A stretch of 64,000 nucleotides of DNA from Kutzneria kofuensis (GCF_014203355.1 NZ_JACHIR010000001.1:8434038-8498037), one strand, 5' to 3'. Shown: positions 17,469 through 25,665, counted from the first letter of the stretch. Program-made: numbers and translations. Notes: generated from the letters alone by a model not told the origin.

Positions 17469-19454
17469 TCAGCTCGCGGTGCAGGTGAGCGTCGGGTTCG
17501 TGTTCGTTCCGCTGTAGCTGGCCTGGAAGCCGAACGTGGTGTTGGCCCCGGGTGCGAGCGCGCCGTTGTAGGCCGCGTTCGACACGGTCTCGTTCTGGCC
17601 GCTGTGCGACTCGGTCGCGTTCCACGCGTTCGTGATCTGCTGGTTGCCGGACCACGTCCAGGTGACCTTCCACGACTGGACGGCCGCGCTGCCGGTGTTG
17701 GTCACCGTCACGTTCGCGGTGAAGCCGGTGTCCCAGGAACTGCCGATCGCGTACGTGGCCGAGCAGCCGCCGCCACCACCGCCGCCGGAGGGCTTGACCG
17801 TCCAGGTGAAGGAGGCCGAGCCGGTGGCGTTGCTGGTGTCGCGTGCGGTCACCGTGACCGTCGAGGTGCCGGCGGTCGTGGGCGTGCCGGAGATGAGGCC
17901 GGTAGTGGAGCTGATCGACAAGCCGGTCGGCAGCCCGGTGGCGCTGTAGGACAGGGTGCCGCCGGCCGTGTCGGTCGCGGTGATCTGGAGGCTGACAGCG
18001 GTGTTCACGGTGCTGGTCTGGTTGCCCGGGCTGGTCACCGTCACCGAGCCGGAGCCGCCGCCACCGGAGATCAGCGCCGGGTAGGCGTTGGTCACCAGCT
18101 GCTGGAACTGGGCGCCGAACCACTGGCCGGCCGGCACGTCGTAGCCCGGGATGGAACCGGTCGGGTAGGTGCCGCCGTTGCCGTCGCTGTTGGTGCCGCT
18201 GGGGTCGCAGTGCGGATCGCCGTGGCTGTGCGAGGCGGTCGGGTAGTCGCCGTCGGACTCACCCGGCGGCTTGATCCAGACGAAGCCGATGATCGGGTCG
18301 GCGGCGCCGTAGGGCTGCACGGTGGGCGCCGAACCCAGGCCCGCGCCGTTCTGGTTGCACCAGTCGCCGCGGAAGGACCGCTGGTCGATCTTGTTGGCGG
18401 CGACGTAGGCGTCCGGCGTGGTCGGCGAGGAGTTGAGCGAGGTCGGCCGGTTCGGGCCGCCCCAGCCGTTGCGCGAGGTGTCGATGAGGATGCCGATGGT
18501 CGAGGGGAAGCCCTGGGCGACCAGCTGCGAGTACATCGCCTCGTCGTAGGTCTTCTCGTCGAAGTACGGGTTCCACTGGTAGAACTTCGCCGAGTCCAGC
18601 GGCTGGCCGCCGACCGACATCGTGGAGTTCGGCAGGAACGGCTCGGTGGTCGGCGTGTAGTTGGCGGTGTCGGAGATGAAGCCGTCCACGCTGGCGACGC
18701 CGGCGGTCGTGGCCTTGGCCACCTTGGCGAACTCCTGCGCGGCCGGCGGCATGTTGCTCGACCAGCCCAGCCATGCCGAGTGCGCGATGTCCACGTAGTT
18801 GTAGACGTTGGGGATCGCGTGCAGCTTGTTCAGCGCGTACTCGACGCCCGCCTCGTAGTACGGGGTGGCCGCGGCGCAGGTCGGCTTGCTCGCGTTGGTG
18901 ACGGCGTTGGGCAGCGAGTCCGGCTCGATGATCGCGACGATCCGCTCGTTGGCGTACTTGGAGTTGGACAGGATCGTCGCGATCGGGTCGATGTACTGGG
19001 ACTCGTACGTCGCCAGGCCGGCCGAGGTGGCCGGCAGCTCGCCGTTGGAGGCCAGCGCGGCGCAGTCGCGGCCGGGCAGGTCGTAGATGACCACCTCGAC
19101 CGTGATCGGAGTGCTGCCCTGCTGCTGGGCCAGCGCCTGGTCGAGGTGCCACTGCAGGCCGTGGTGGACGCTGTCGCCGCTGATCGCGGCGATCTTGTCC
19201 ATCCACACGCCGGTCGGGAAGTTCGCGACCTTGGCCTCGGCGGCGGCCAGTGTCGGATTCGTCCCCTGGTCGGCGGCGGCCTGGGCGTTGACCTCGGCCG
19301 CGTAGTCCGGGCTCGCGTACTGGGTGGCGCCCACGAAGGGGTTGGTCACATGCGCGGCGGCGTGCGCCGCGGTCACCGTCAGCGGCGAGAGCACCGACGC
19401 GGCGACCGCGAGCGACACCGCGCCCGCGCGGAGCGCCTGGATGGTTCGGGACAC
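17469..19454 (-). CDS. Secreted GH6 cellobiohydrolase with Ig-like domain and CBM2
   Basis: A 661-residue exocellulase. A signal peptide (to about AHA) leads into a GH6 barrel with NPFVGATQYASP at its start, VIYDLPGRDCAA and IIEPDSLPN, both carrying the conserved catalytic Asp residues, and WIKPPGESDG near the end. A putative Ig domain follows (SPGNQTSTVNTAVSL, LPTGLSISSTTGLISGTP), then a Gly linker and a CBM2. GH6 exoglucanases release cellobiose from the non-reducing end. Two GTG starts compete: 19466 overlaps its own AGGA, whereas 19454 has GAGGA five bases ahead, so I chose 19454. A 20-bp inverted repeat lies about 185 bases upstream. Confidence 0.93.
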   Translation of the reverse strand: MSRTIQALRAGAVSLAVAASVLSPLTVTAAHAAAHVTNPFVGATQYASPDYAAEVNAQAAADQGTNPTLAAAEAKVANFPTGVWMDKIAAISGDSVHHGLQWHLDQALAQQQGSTPITVEVVIYDLPGRDCAALASNGELPATSAGLATYESQYIDPIATILSNSKYANERIVAIIEPDSLPNAVTNASKPTCAAATPYYEAGVEYALNKLHAIPNVYNYVDIAHSAWLGWSSNMPPAAQEFAKVAKATTAGVASVDGFISDTANYTPTTEPFLPNSTMSVGGQPLDSAKFYQWNPYFDEKTYDEAMYSQLVAQGFPSTIGILIDTSRNGWGGPNRPTSLNSSPTTPDAYVAANKIDQRSFRGDWCNQNGAGLGSAPTVQPYGAADPIIGFVWIKPPGESDGDYPTASHSHGDPHCDPSGTNSDGNGGTYPTGSIPGYDVPAGQWFGAQFQQLVTNAYPALISGGGGSGSVTVTSPGNQTSTVNTAVSLQITATDTAGGTLSYSATGLPTGLSISSTTGLISGTPTTAGTSTVTVTARDTSNATGSASFTWTVKPSGGGGGGGCSATYAIGSSWDTGFTANVTVTNTGSAAVQSWKVTWTWSGNQQITNAWNATESHSGQNETVSNAAYNGALAPGANTTFGFQASYSGTNTNPTLTCTAS

Positions 19455-19637
19455 TTCGGTCCTCACTCCTAGAAGACGTCCGCCGCGTCGTCCGCGACGG
19501 AGGTGCGGAAGGGCCTGCCGACCGTGAGGACGGCTCGTCGGAGAGTTGGCCAGCGTGATTGAGAAGTCAACGGAGTGTGCTTCCCGGCGAGGGCTCCCGA
19601 GGTCAGGGCCGGGTTCGCGCTGAAAGATTCCTGATTC

Positions 19638-19657
19638 GCACTGAAAGATTTCAGTGC
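19638..19657. promoter_or_regulatory. 20-bp inverted repeat of the GAAA-TTTC type
   Basis: GCACTGAAA and TTTCAGTGC flank the two bases GA, giving nine paired bases on each side. A half copy, CTGAAAGATTC, lies just upstream at 19620-19630. The core CTGAAAGATTTCAG differs by one base from the sequence at 1621-1634. It lies between the GH6 promoter region and the lasso cluster terminators and fits an operator for GH6. The rest of 19455-19793 shows no gene. Confidence 0.5.
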
Positions 19658-19793
19658 GGCGTCACGGTTTCCGTCGAACGGCGACGTCAGGGACAGGATC
19701 GGCGCAGGTTGTCGTCCGCCGGAGCGATGCGTCCTCGCCTTGCCGCCGGCCAGTCTCGCCACCGCCAAGGCAACCGTGATCGGGTCCATGGCG

Positions 19794-19832
19794 AGCACCC
19801 CTTCCGAGTGTGGGGCTCTCGGAAGGGGTGCT
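19794..19832 (-). terminator. Strong hairpin terminator after lasso cluster
   Basis: AGCACCCCTTCCGAG (19794-19808) pairs perfectly with CTCGGAAGGGGTGCT (19818-19832) around nine bases. It is the second of two hairpins past the last lasso gene. Confidence 0.8.
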
Positions 19833-19855
19833 GAGCTGCGGGTTGCGTTACGTCG

Positions 19856-19890
19856 GGCTGGCGATCCTCATCGGCGAGGATCGCTCAGCC
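19856..19890 (-). terminator. First hairpin after lasso cluster
   Basis: GCGATCCTC (19861-19869) pairs with GAGGATCGC (19876-19884). GGCTG/CAGCC extends the stem with one bulge. It begins 27 bases past the stop of the B2 protease gene, giving a tandem terminator with the next hairpin. Confidence 0.65.
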
Positions 19891-19916
19891 CGAGCGAGGG
19901 CGGTCATGACCGACGG

Positions 19917-20333
19917 CTATGCCGTCACACCGACGGTCAGCAGCGGGCGGTAGTGCCCGGCGGGCAGGGGTTCGCCGACGGGGTGGCCGTCGACCTCGAC
20001 CCAGGCATGCGCGGAGAACGGGCTGGTCCGCACGCCGGTGCACCAGGTCGGCCACGTTCCGCGGGCGCGGCACAGCAGGGCCACGGCGATGGAGCGTTGC
20101 AGACAGCCCTGACCGGCGCAGCGCAGGCTGACCGACACCACGGCCTCGCGAGCCCGCTCGGCCTGTGCCAGGGTCGCGGGTCGCGCGCCGCGGCTGGCGA
20201 ACTCCAGCAGCTGACGGATTCGGACCGGCCGCCGGCCGATCAGCATCCTGGCGACGGCCACTGCAATCAACGGGAGCACCCGGCGGTGCAAGGGCATCGG
20301 GGCGGGCCGCGTCAGCGCGGCGGGGAGGCTCAC
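19917..20333 (-). CDS. Lasso peptide B2 protein (transglutaminase-like leader peptidase)
   Basis: A 138-residue protein that should cut the lasso precursor between leader and core. It shows the B2 signature: the nucleophile Cys77 in GQGCLQRSIA, His109 in FSAHAWVEV and a following acidic residue in VDGHPVGE, the Cys-His-Asp arrangement of the transglutaminase-like fold. The N-terminal part is a basic helical stretch, as in standalone B2 proteins. Its GTG start overlaps the stop of the B1 gene (GTGA), so the two are translationally coupled. It is the last gene of the A-C-B1-B2 operon and is followed by two hairpins. Confidence 0.92.
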   Translation of the reverse strand: MSLPAALTRPAPMPLHRRVLPLIAVAVARMLIGRRPVRIRQLLEFASRGARPATLAQAERAREAVVSVSLRCAGQGCLQRSIAVALLCRARGTWPTWCTGVRTSPFSAHAWVEVDGHPVGEPLPAGHYRPLLTVGVTA

Positions 20334-20593
20334 GACGCGCCTTGGACCAGGCCGGCGGTGCGCAACCGGTCGAGCAGGCCGGTCACGTCCCGACGCACGC
20401 GGTCGGGTTCGACGGCGTGGCGGGCGGCGAGATCGGCGACGACCTGGTCGACCGCGCGGCCGCCGAGCACGGCGTCGAGGATGCCGGAACCGGTGGCGTT
20501 GAGCTGCCAGTACCGGCCGGTGTTCTGGTCCAACAGCACCGCGCCGTCGTCGGTGGCGGTGTGGGCGACGTCAGGGTGCAGTCGTAGCGGCAC
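20330..20593 (-). CDS. Lasso peptide B1 protein (PqqD-like RiPP recognition element)
   Basis: An 87-residue PqqD-family protein that binds the precursor leader and hands it to the B2 peptidase. The fold shows as LDQNTGRYWQLNATGSGILDAVLGG followed by helices ending in LLDRLRTAGLV. The GTG start at 20593 lies inside the end of the cyclase gene (23-base overlap), and the stop overlaps the B2 start. Split B1/B2 proteins are the usual actinobacterial arrangement. Confidence 0.92.
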   Translation of the reverse strand: MPLRLHPDVAHTATDDGAVLLDQNTGRYWQLNATGSGILDAVLGGRAVDQVVADLAARHAVEPDRVRRDVTGLLDRLRTAGLVQGAS

Positions 20594-22382
20594 GGGAATC
20601 CTCCGGACGAGTGGGACGGTCGGTGGCCCGCAGCCAGTTCTCGCACCCGATCAGGCCCTCGACGGCGAAGACCGGGCGGAAGTCGGCGTAGGGGGCGAAG
20701 AGGCCGGCGATCAGGCGGTCACGGTCGATCAGGCCCCGCGCGGCCAGCGCGGAGTCGGCGAACAGGTCCGCGATGGTGTCACGGTGTCGGCGGAAGCCGG
20801 CCCGCACGTCCTGGTTGAACACGCCCTTCGTGGTCCGGGTGCGGATCCGTTCGGGCAGCACGCCCTGCATGGCCTCGGCCAGCAGCGGCTTGTAGCGGTA
20901 CGGGGTGGCGCGTTCCGGCAGACGCACCGCCATCGCGGCTTCGACCACGCGGTCGTCGAGGAAGGGCAGCTCCAGGGCGACATTGGCGTCACCGAAAACC
21001 CTGGCCAACTGCCGATACGCCGCGGCGCCCTGCCGCAGCGTCGTCAGGTATTGGTGCTGGCCGAGGTCGGCGTCCAACGGCTCGGCCGTCTCGGCGTGCC
21101 GACGCAGCACATCGCGGGTGGTGGCGATCGCGTCGGCACTGGCCCACTCGGACGCGCGCAGCGACCCCAGTCCCCAGCCCAACACGGGAAATCGTCCCGG
21201 CAGCGGGGGAACGGTCAACTGCTCGGCCTGTGCTGCCCACCACGTGGATGCGGTGCCTGGGCGGAGAAGTGCCGCCAGCGTGGGCCGTAACGGCCACCGG
21301 TGCAACGCGAGCTGGCCTCGCACATGGTTCACAGCGGTCAGCGGCCGGCGGCGCAGCAATCGGGACAGGTAGCCGGGAAGGTCGCCGAACAGTTCGTCAC
21401 CGCCGTGCCCGGCGAGGTGTCGGGTGACGCCGTTGTCGGCGAGAACCATGGCGGTGCGGCGGATGCGAGTGGCCGTCCGCATGAACGGATACGGCTGTTC
21501 GACATCGATGATCGTTGCCGGATCGGCAAAGCAAGCCGGCAGTTCCGTTTGTGGCAACACCAGGTGCTCGGCCGCGGGCAGCTGCTCGGAGGCCACCGCG
21601 CTGAAGATCGCGTCATCGTTTGCCGCTTCGGCCTCCGCCCAGCGAAAGGTCAGCAGCTCCGGGTTGTGTCGCGCGGCCAGGAAGCACAGTGATGAGGAAT
21701 CCAGGCCGCCGGACAGATCGCTGCCCCACCGCTCGCACTGTCGCGCGCTGACGGCGTCGGCCAATGCCGCTCGAACCCGAACGGCACCCTCGCGCAGGCC
21801 GACCTCCGGCGTCGGCGCGCGCCACCACCGAACCTGCCGGACGCGATCGGCCCGCAGCACCAGATAGTGATCCGGCGGCAAGGCGGAAACCCCGCGCCAC
21901 AGGGGCCGTTCGCCCAGCGGCGGCGGCAGGAGGCCGCACACCACGCGGGCCGCAAGCATTTCCTCGTCCACCACGTCGCCGAGCACGTCGGCGCGATCGG
22001 CCGCGACCGGGACTCCGTCGACCATGGCGTGGAAGACCGGCCGCAGCCCGGTGACCGAACCCTGCACGCGAACGTCACCGTTCACCGACACCACGAGGTG
22101 GAACGTGCCCGACAGGCTGCGGGCCAGCCGATCGGCGTCGGCCACCGTGCGCAGTTCTGCCGCCCATTTCGCCAGCTGGGCCGCGGTGACGGGACAAATG
22201 CCCAGCACCGCCACCGAAACCGGGCCGGCGGTGCCGACCACGCACTCGTCCGGCGACCATCGGCCCACCAGCCAGGGACGACCCGAGGCATGGGGCACCA
22301 CCCGAACGCCGTCCCGCACGTGCCGGCCGGACACGGCGGCCGCGGCCGCCGTGTCCGGCAGGACCATCAACGCAAACCGCAT
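20571..22382 (-). CDS. Lasso cyclase (asparagine synthetase-like, protein C)
   Basis: A 603-residue AsnB-like enzyme that activates the side-chain carboxylate of the core Asp with ATP and closes the macrolactam with the N-terminal amine. An N-terminal glutaminase-like domain is followed by the ATP pyrophosphatase domain with its PP-loop SGGLDSSSLCFLAARHN, and HLAGHGGDELFGD further on. The frame is open far upstream, but the ATG at 22382 starts two bases after the precursor stop and gives the usual start MRFALMVLP; the upstream text is the precursor gene read in another frame. It overlaps B1 at its 3' end. Confidence 0.93.
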   Translation of the reverse strand: MRFALMVLPDTAAAAAVSGRHVRDGVRVVPHASGRPWLVGRWSPDECVVGTAGPVSVAVLGICPVTAAQLAKWAAELRTVADADRLARSLSGTFHLVVSVNGDVRVQGSVTGLRPVFHAMVDGVPVAADRADVLGDVVDEEMLAARVVCGLLPPPLGERPLWRGVSALPPDHYLVLRADRVRQVRWWRAPTPEVGLREGAVRVRAALADAVSARQCERWGSDLSGGLDSSSLCFLAARHNPELLTFRWAEAEAANDDAIFSAVASEQLPAAEHLVLPQTELPACFADPATIIDVEQPYPFMRTATRIRRTAMVLADNGVTRHLAGHGGDELFGDLPGYLSRLLRRRPLTAVNHVRGQLALHRWPLRPTLAALLRPGTASTWWAAQAEQLTVPPLPGRFPVLGWGLGSLRASEWASADAIATTRDVLRRHAETAEPLDADLGQHQYLTTLRQGAAAYRQLARVFGDANVALELPFLDDRVVEAAMAVRLPERATPYRYKPLLAEAMQGVLPERIRTRTTKGVFNQDVRAGFRRHRDTIADLFADSALAARGLIDRDRLIAGLFAPYADFRPVFAVEGLIGCENWLRATDRPTRPEDSRAATTAP

Positions 22383-22384
22383 CC

Positions 22385-22513
22385 TCAGAAACGCATGTGA
22401 GCGACGCCGTCCGGGAAGAGGGCGATCACCGGGCCGAGGGTGTCCTCGCCGAACTCGCCCACCTCCAGCAGCGCCGGCGGCTCGTACGGCTCCGGCTCGA
22501 GCTGCTCGTTCAT
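22385..22513 (-). CDS. Lasso peptide precursor (A), core GPVIALFPDGVAHMRF
   Basis: A 42-codon gene directly upstream of the cyclase, with a gap of two bases. The leader carries the exact actinobacterial motif Y-x2-P-x-L-x3-G-x-F-x3-T (Tyr10, Pro13, Leu15, Gly19, Phe21, Thr25). Thr25 is the penultimate leader residue, so cleavage after Leu26 releases a 16-residue core starting with Gly. Asp at core position 9 gives a nine-membered Gly1-Asp9 macrolactam. The tail GVAHMRF would thread the ring, with His13, Met14, Arg15 or Phe16 as plugs. There is no Cys, so class II. No ABC exporter gene is adjacent. A weak GGATGG precedes the ATG. Confidence 0.9.
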   Translation of the reverse strand: MNEQLEPEPYEPPALLEVGEFGEDTLGPVIALFPDGVAHMRF

Positions 22514-22844
22514 CACGCACCATCCAGGGTGTAGCGCCGGCACACGGGCGTGCACCGGTCCCGGCCGACCCTAGGCAGCAGAATTTTCCTCACGATATCG
22601 AAGGCTTATTCATGTATGCGGAGGCGCGGTCGCCGGAGCAGGGTGATGGACAGCCCGGGAGCACAACGCTCTCGACTTCCCCGACCTGCTGCGACTGATC
22701 GACGAACGCTCGACGGCCTTCCGCGCCGCGTCGCCGCCGGGGCCGACGCCAGGGCGAAGATCGTGCCGGAGGACGCCCCGGCCGCGCCCGTCCACCGGGC
22801 CGGTGGCGGCGGTGAGTCGGTTCTGCGAGGGAATCAGGCGCGAG

Positions 22845-22860
22845 TCAGGGGAAACCCTGA
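22845..22860. promoter_or_regulatory. Inverted repeat TCAGGG-N4-CCCTGA
   Basis: This site lies 66 bases upstream of the DUF4342 gene. It shares its TCAGG/CCTGA halves with the ArsR-type repeat at 24121-24138, so the two might bind the same regulator. Elsewhere in the 22514-22926 gap I see nothing clear beyond the presumed lasso promoter region. Confidence 0.3.
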
Positions 22861-22926
22861 TGGCAGTGCGCCCGGCCGCGGGCACGCTGGAGGTGTCAAA
22901 GGGACATCCGCAGTTCGAGGAGAGTC

Positions 22927-23217
22927 ATGAACGAATCCAAGCCCGAGTACACCCGTACCACCGTCGACTCGGTGGTCAACGCTGTTCGCGGGTTGGTCAG
23001 TGAGGGCATCAACCGTCGCGTGGTCGTGCGTGACAGCAAGGACGACGTGGTGCTGGAGGTGCCGGTGGCTCTCGGGCTGGTCGCGGCCCTGGCCGCTCCG
23101 GTGGCCACCACGATCGGTGCCGGTGTCGCGCTGGTCGGCAAGTGCGACATCAAGCTCGAGGACCGCCGGCAGCCCGGTAGCCAGCCCGCGACGACGGTCG
23201 ACGCCGAGCAGGTGTAG
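22927..23217 (+). CDS. DUF4342-family protein
   Basis: A 96-residue protein of the DUF4342 type. An N-terminal helical part (TVDSVVNAVRGLVSEGINRRVVVRD) leads to the family's VVLEVPVALGLVAALAAPVATTIGAGVALV segment, given here only to describe it as one hydrophobic stretch of about 30 residues (positions 39-68), and a short charged tail. The function of the family is unknown; the hydrophobic part suggests membrane association. The ATG at 22927 has GAGGAGAG ahead of it. The gene is monocistronic, ending before a hairpin, and converges on the ArsR regulator. Confidence 0.8.
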   Translation: MNESKPEYTRTTVDSVVNAVRGLVSEGINRRVVVRDSKDDVVLEVPVALGLVAALAAPVATTIGAGVALVGKCDIKLEDRRQPGSQPATTVDAEQV

Positions 23218-23257
23218 TGGCAGACGGGGCCTCGCTGGACCTGTGAGCGGCTTCTCC

Positions 23258-23289
23258 GGCCGCTCCCGCGGTCGACCTCGGGAGCGGCC
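23258..23289. terminator. Hairpin terminator between DUF4342 and ArsR genes
   Basis: GGCCGCTCCCG (23258-23268) pairs with CGGGAGCGGCC (23279-23289) around ten bases, 40 bases past the DUF4342 stop and 80 before the ArsR stop. Confidence 0.7.
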
Positions 23290-23369
23290 AGCGAAAGTCG
23301 TGGGTGGCCCACGCTCGTCCTGGACGTCTTCCAGGCGATGGGCGACGCCGACGAGGTTGCCCGACTGTG

Positions 23370-24083
23370 TCAGAGGGCGAAACCGGGAACGAGCGTGGGC
23401 AGCCGGCGCCGGCCGGCGCCGGTCAGCAGCAGCTCCCGAGAGTCTTCCCGCCGCCGGACCAGATCGTCGGCGATGAACGCGTCGAGCACGGCCTGTCCCA
23501 GTGCGCCGCCCAGGTGGGGCAGTCGGTGGGTCTTGTCGAGGCAGGCGGTGGCGAGCTTGCGGCGGCCGGGGTCGATGGCCGCGGCGTCGACTCCGAGGGA
23601 GGCGAACGCCGACAGGTCGTGGCCGAGCGTGAGTTCGTCGCCGCCGCCGGTCGGTGGCTGGAGGGCGGAGCGCTCGACCAGCATGCCGAACACGGAGACG
23701 CCCAGTCGCCCGGCCGCGTGGTCGTAACACGTGTGTGCGATGTCGACGGCAGACGTCGGTCGGCCGGTGGGTTCGAGATCGGTGTTGGCGGCGTAGCGGG
23801 ACAACACGGTGAGCACGTCGCCGAGATCCGCCCGGCCGAGTCGGTACACCGCGTGCCGGCCGGTGTGCTCGACCGCGACGAGGCCGGCGGCGCGCAGTCG
23901 GGTGAGGTGGTTGCCGAGGCGGGGCGCGGATACGCCGATGGCGTCGGCCAGCTGGATCATCGTGTGCGGGCCCTCGGCCGCCAGCAGCTGCAGCGCCGTG
24001 AGTCGCACCGGGTCGGCCAGCTCGCGGGCCAGGCCGGTCACCGCGGACAGGACCGGATCGTCCGGGTCCACCCAGCCGGCCAT
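23370..24083 (-). CDS. ArsR-type winged-helix regulator
   Basis: A 237-residue repressor-like protein. The winged helix lies at about residues 12-75 (ELADPVRLTALQLLAAEGPHT, LADAIGVSAPRLGNHLTRLRAAGL, then the wing HTGRHAVYRL). A longer C-terminal domain contains AHTCYDHAAGRLGV, a Cys/His-bearing segment conserved in this ArsR subgroup. The frame is open to 24143, but the ATG at 24083 follows AGAGGAG. It is divergent from an MFS transporter gene 130 bases away, with a symmetric repeat in between, so it most likely controls that transporter in response to a small molecule. Confidence 0.9.
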   Translation of the reverse strand: MAGWVDPDDPVLSAVTGLARELADPVRLTALQLLAAEGPHTMIQLADAIGVSAPRLGNHLTRLRAAGLVAVEHTGRHAVYRLGRADLGDVLTVLSRYAANTDLEPTGRPTSAVDIAHTCYDHAAGRLGVSVFGMLVERSALQPPTGGGDELTLGHDLSAFASLGVDAAAIDPGRRKLATACLDKTHRLPHLGGALGQAVLDAFIADDLVRRREDSRELLLTGAGRRRLPTLVPGFAL

Positions 24084-24120
24084 CGGTCGCTCCTCTCGTC
24101 CGGGTTTGACGTTAGCACGA

Positions 24121-24138
24121 TTCAGGCAACCCTGAATG
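24121..24138. promoter_or_regulatory. ArsR-type operator between divergent genes
   Basis: ATTCAGG and CCTGAAT flank four bases (CAAC), forming an inverted repeat of two seven-base arms midway between the ArsR and MFS start codons. Confidence 0.6.
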
Positions 24139-24213
24139 GTCATTGCTGGACGGGGTGTCGCGGGCTACGGTGGCATGCAGACAGCGTTCATGATCTGCTG
24201 AAGGGTGGACGCG

Positions 24214-25548
24214 ATGGTGGCGACGGCGAGCCCGGGCCACGCCGCCGAGGTCACCAGGGGCCTGCGGACGTTGCTGTGGGGAAGGGCCGTGTCCGCGCTC
24301 GGCGACGGCCTGTGGTTCACGATCTGGGCGGTGTTCTTCACCCGGATCCTGGGCCTGTCGATGATCATGGTGGGGTTCGGCATGGCGGTGGCCGCCGGCG
24401 TCGGCATGGCCGCCGCGGTGCCGATCGGCTCGATCGCCGACCGCCTCGACCCGAGGCTGGTGCTCGTGGCCATCACGGCCGTCCGGGCCGCGGCGATGGC
24501 CTCCTACCTGCTGGTGCACGACACGTGGACGTTCATGGTGGTCACCATCCCCTTCACCGCGCTGGCCACCGGCGGCACGGCGGTGCGCACGGCGCTGATC
24601 GCCGGCCTGGTGATGGACAACGCGGCCCGGATGCGGTCGCTGGCCCAGCAACGTGTCGCCCAGCATGTCGGCTACGCGATCGGCGCCGGCATCGGCGCGC
24701 TCGTGCTGGCCGCCGACCGGCCGCAGGTGTACCTGGTCGCGATCGCCGGCAACGCGGTGACGTTCGTGGTGCTGGCCGCGACCACCCTGGCCGTGCCGAG
24801 GCCGGCCGGGCAGGTCCACACCGGCACCATGGCGGGATCGCTGACGGCGCTGCGGGACCGCCCGTACCTGGCGGTCATCGGCTTGACCTCGTTGTTGTCC
24901 CTGTGCTGGGCCATGTTGTCCACCGGTCTACCGTTGTGGATCTCCGGCTCGACGCACCTGCCGCTCGCGCTCAGCGGTGTCGTGGTGGTGATCAGCTCAG
25001 TGGGCATCGCGGCGTTGCAGGTGCCGGTCACCAGGTTCGCCCGCACACCGGGCCAGTCGGCGCGGACGGCGGTGTGGGCCGGGATCCTGCTGGCAGTCGC
25101 CTGTGCGCTGCTCGCGACCACCTCGGGCGCGGCCGGCGTCATCGGCACGGCCGTGGTTGTCGTCGTGGCGCTCCTGCACGTCTGCGGTGAGCTCGGCTAT
25201 GTGGCCGCGACGTGGGGGTTGTCGGTCAACCTGATGCGGGAGGACGCCCGGGGCGCCTACCAGGGGGTGAGCGAGGCGGCGACCGCGACCGTGCAGATGT
25301 TCGCGCCGGCCGTGTTCACGGTGGCGCTGGGGACCTTCGGCGCCGGTGGCTGGCTGCTGGTCGCCGTGGTGTTCGTGCTGGTGGTGATCCCCGTGCCGGC
25401 GCTGACCCGCTGGGCGGTGCGGACCCGGCGCGCCAGTTCCCGGACCGTCCACGTGGGACGGTTGGATGGGTGCGCGGACGCGCCGTTCGCGTGGCGGCTG
25501 GCCACTCCGGTCACGCAAAACCGAGGATGCCGTCAAGATCGAGTGTGA
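24214..25548 (+). CDS. MFS efflux transporter
   Basis: A 444-residue integral membrane protein of the major facilitator superfamily with about 12 hydrophobic helices. LLWGRAVSALGDGLWFTIWAV opens helix 1, and the loop IGSIADRLDPRLVL fits the cytoplasmic MFS motif A between helices 2 and 3. This pattern resembles drug/macrolide exporters. The ATG at 24214 has AAGGGTGG six bases ahead; a GTG at 24205 overlaps that site. It is divergent from the ArsR gene and probably repressed by it. It lies 1.7 kb from the lasso cluster, which lacks its own exporter; a link is conceivable but unsupported. Confidence 0.88.
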   Translation: MVATASPGHAAEVTRGLRTLLWGRAVSALGDGLWFTIWAVFFTRILGLSMIMVGFGMAVAAGVGMAAAVPIGSIADRLDPRLVLVAITAVRAAAMASYLLVHDTWTFMVVTIPFTALATGGTAVRTALIAGLVMDNAARMRSLAQQRVAQHVGYAIGAGIGALVLAADRPQVYLVAIAGNAVTFVVLAATTLAVPRPAGQVHTGTMAGSLTALRDRPYLAVIGLTSLLSLCWAMLSTGLPLWISGSTHLPLALSGVVVVISSVGIAALQVPVTRFARTPGQSARTAVWAGILLAVACALLATTSGAAGVIGTAVVVVVALLHVCGELGYVAATWGLSVNLMREDARGAYQGVSEAATATVQMFAPAVFTVALGTFGAGGWLLVAVVFVLVVIPVPALTRWAVRTRRASSRTVHVGRLDGCADAPFAWRLATPVTQNRGCRQDRV

Positions 25549-25549
25549 T

Positions 25550-25575
25550 GTTTGGGCGCCGTTTTCTGCGGTATT
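25550..25575 (+). promoter_or_regulatory. Sigma-B-like promoter for csbD-type gene
   Basis: GTTT (25550-25553), a 16-base spacer and GGTATT (25570-25575) resemble the actinomycete stress sigma consensus (GNNT, 14-16 bases, GGGTAC/T). It lies about 90 bases upstream of the CsbD start. A perfect version occurs at 26395-26420. Confidence 0.4.
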
Positions 25576-25665
25576 CCTTCGGTGTTCGACGGCGACGGTC
25601 ATTGGTGGACGCTGGTCGGCCAGCGCAACCCGCCACAGACCACCGACAAGTGAGAAGGAGTTGCC

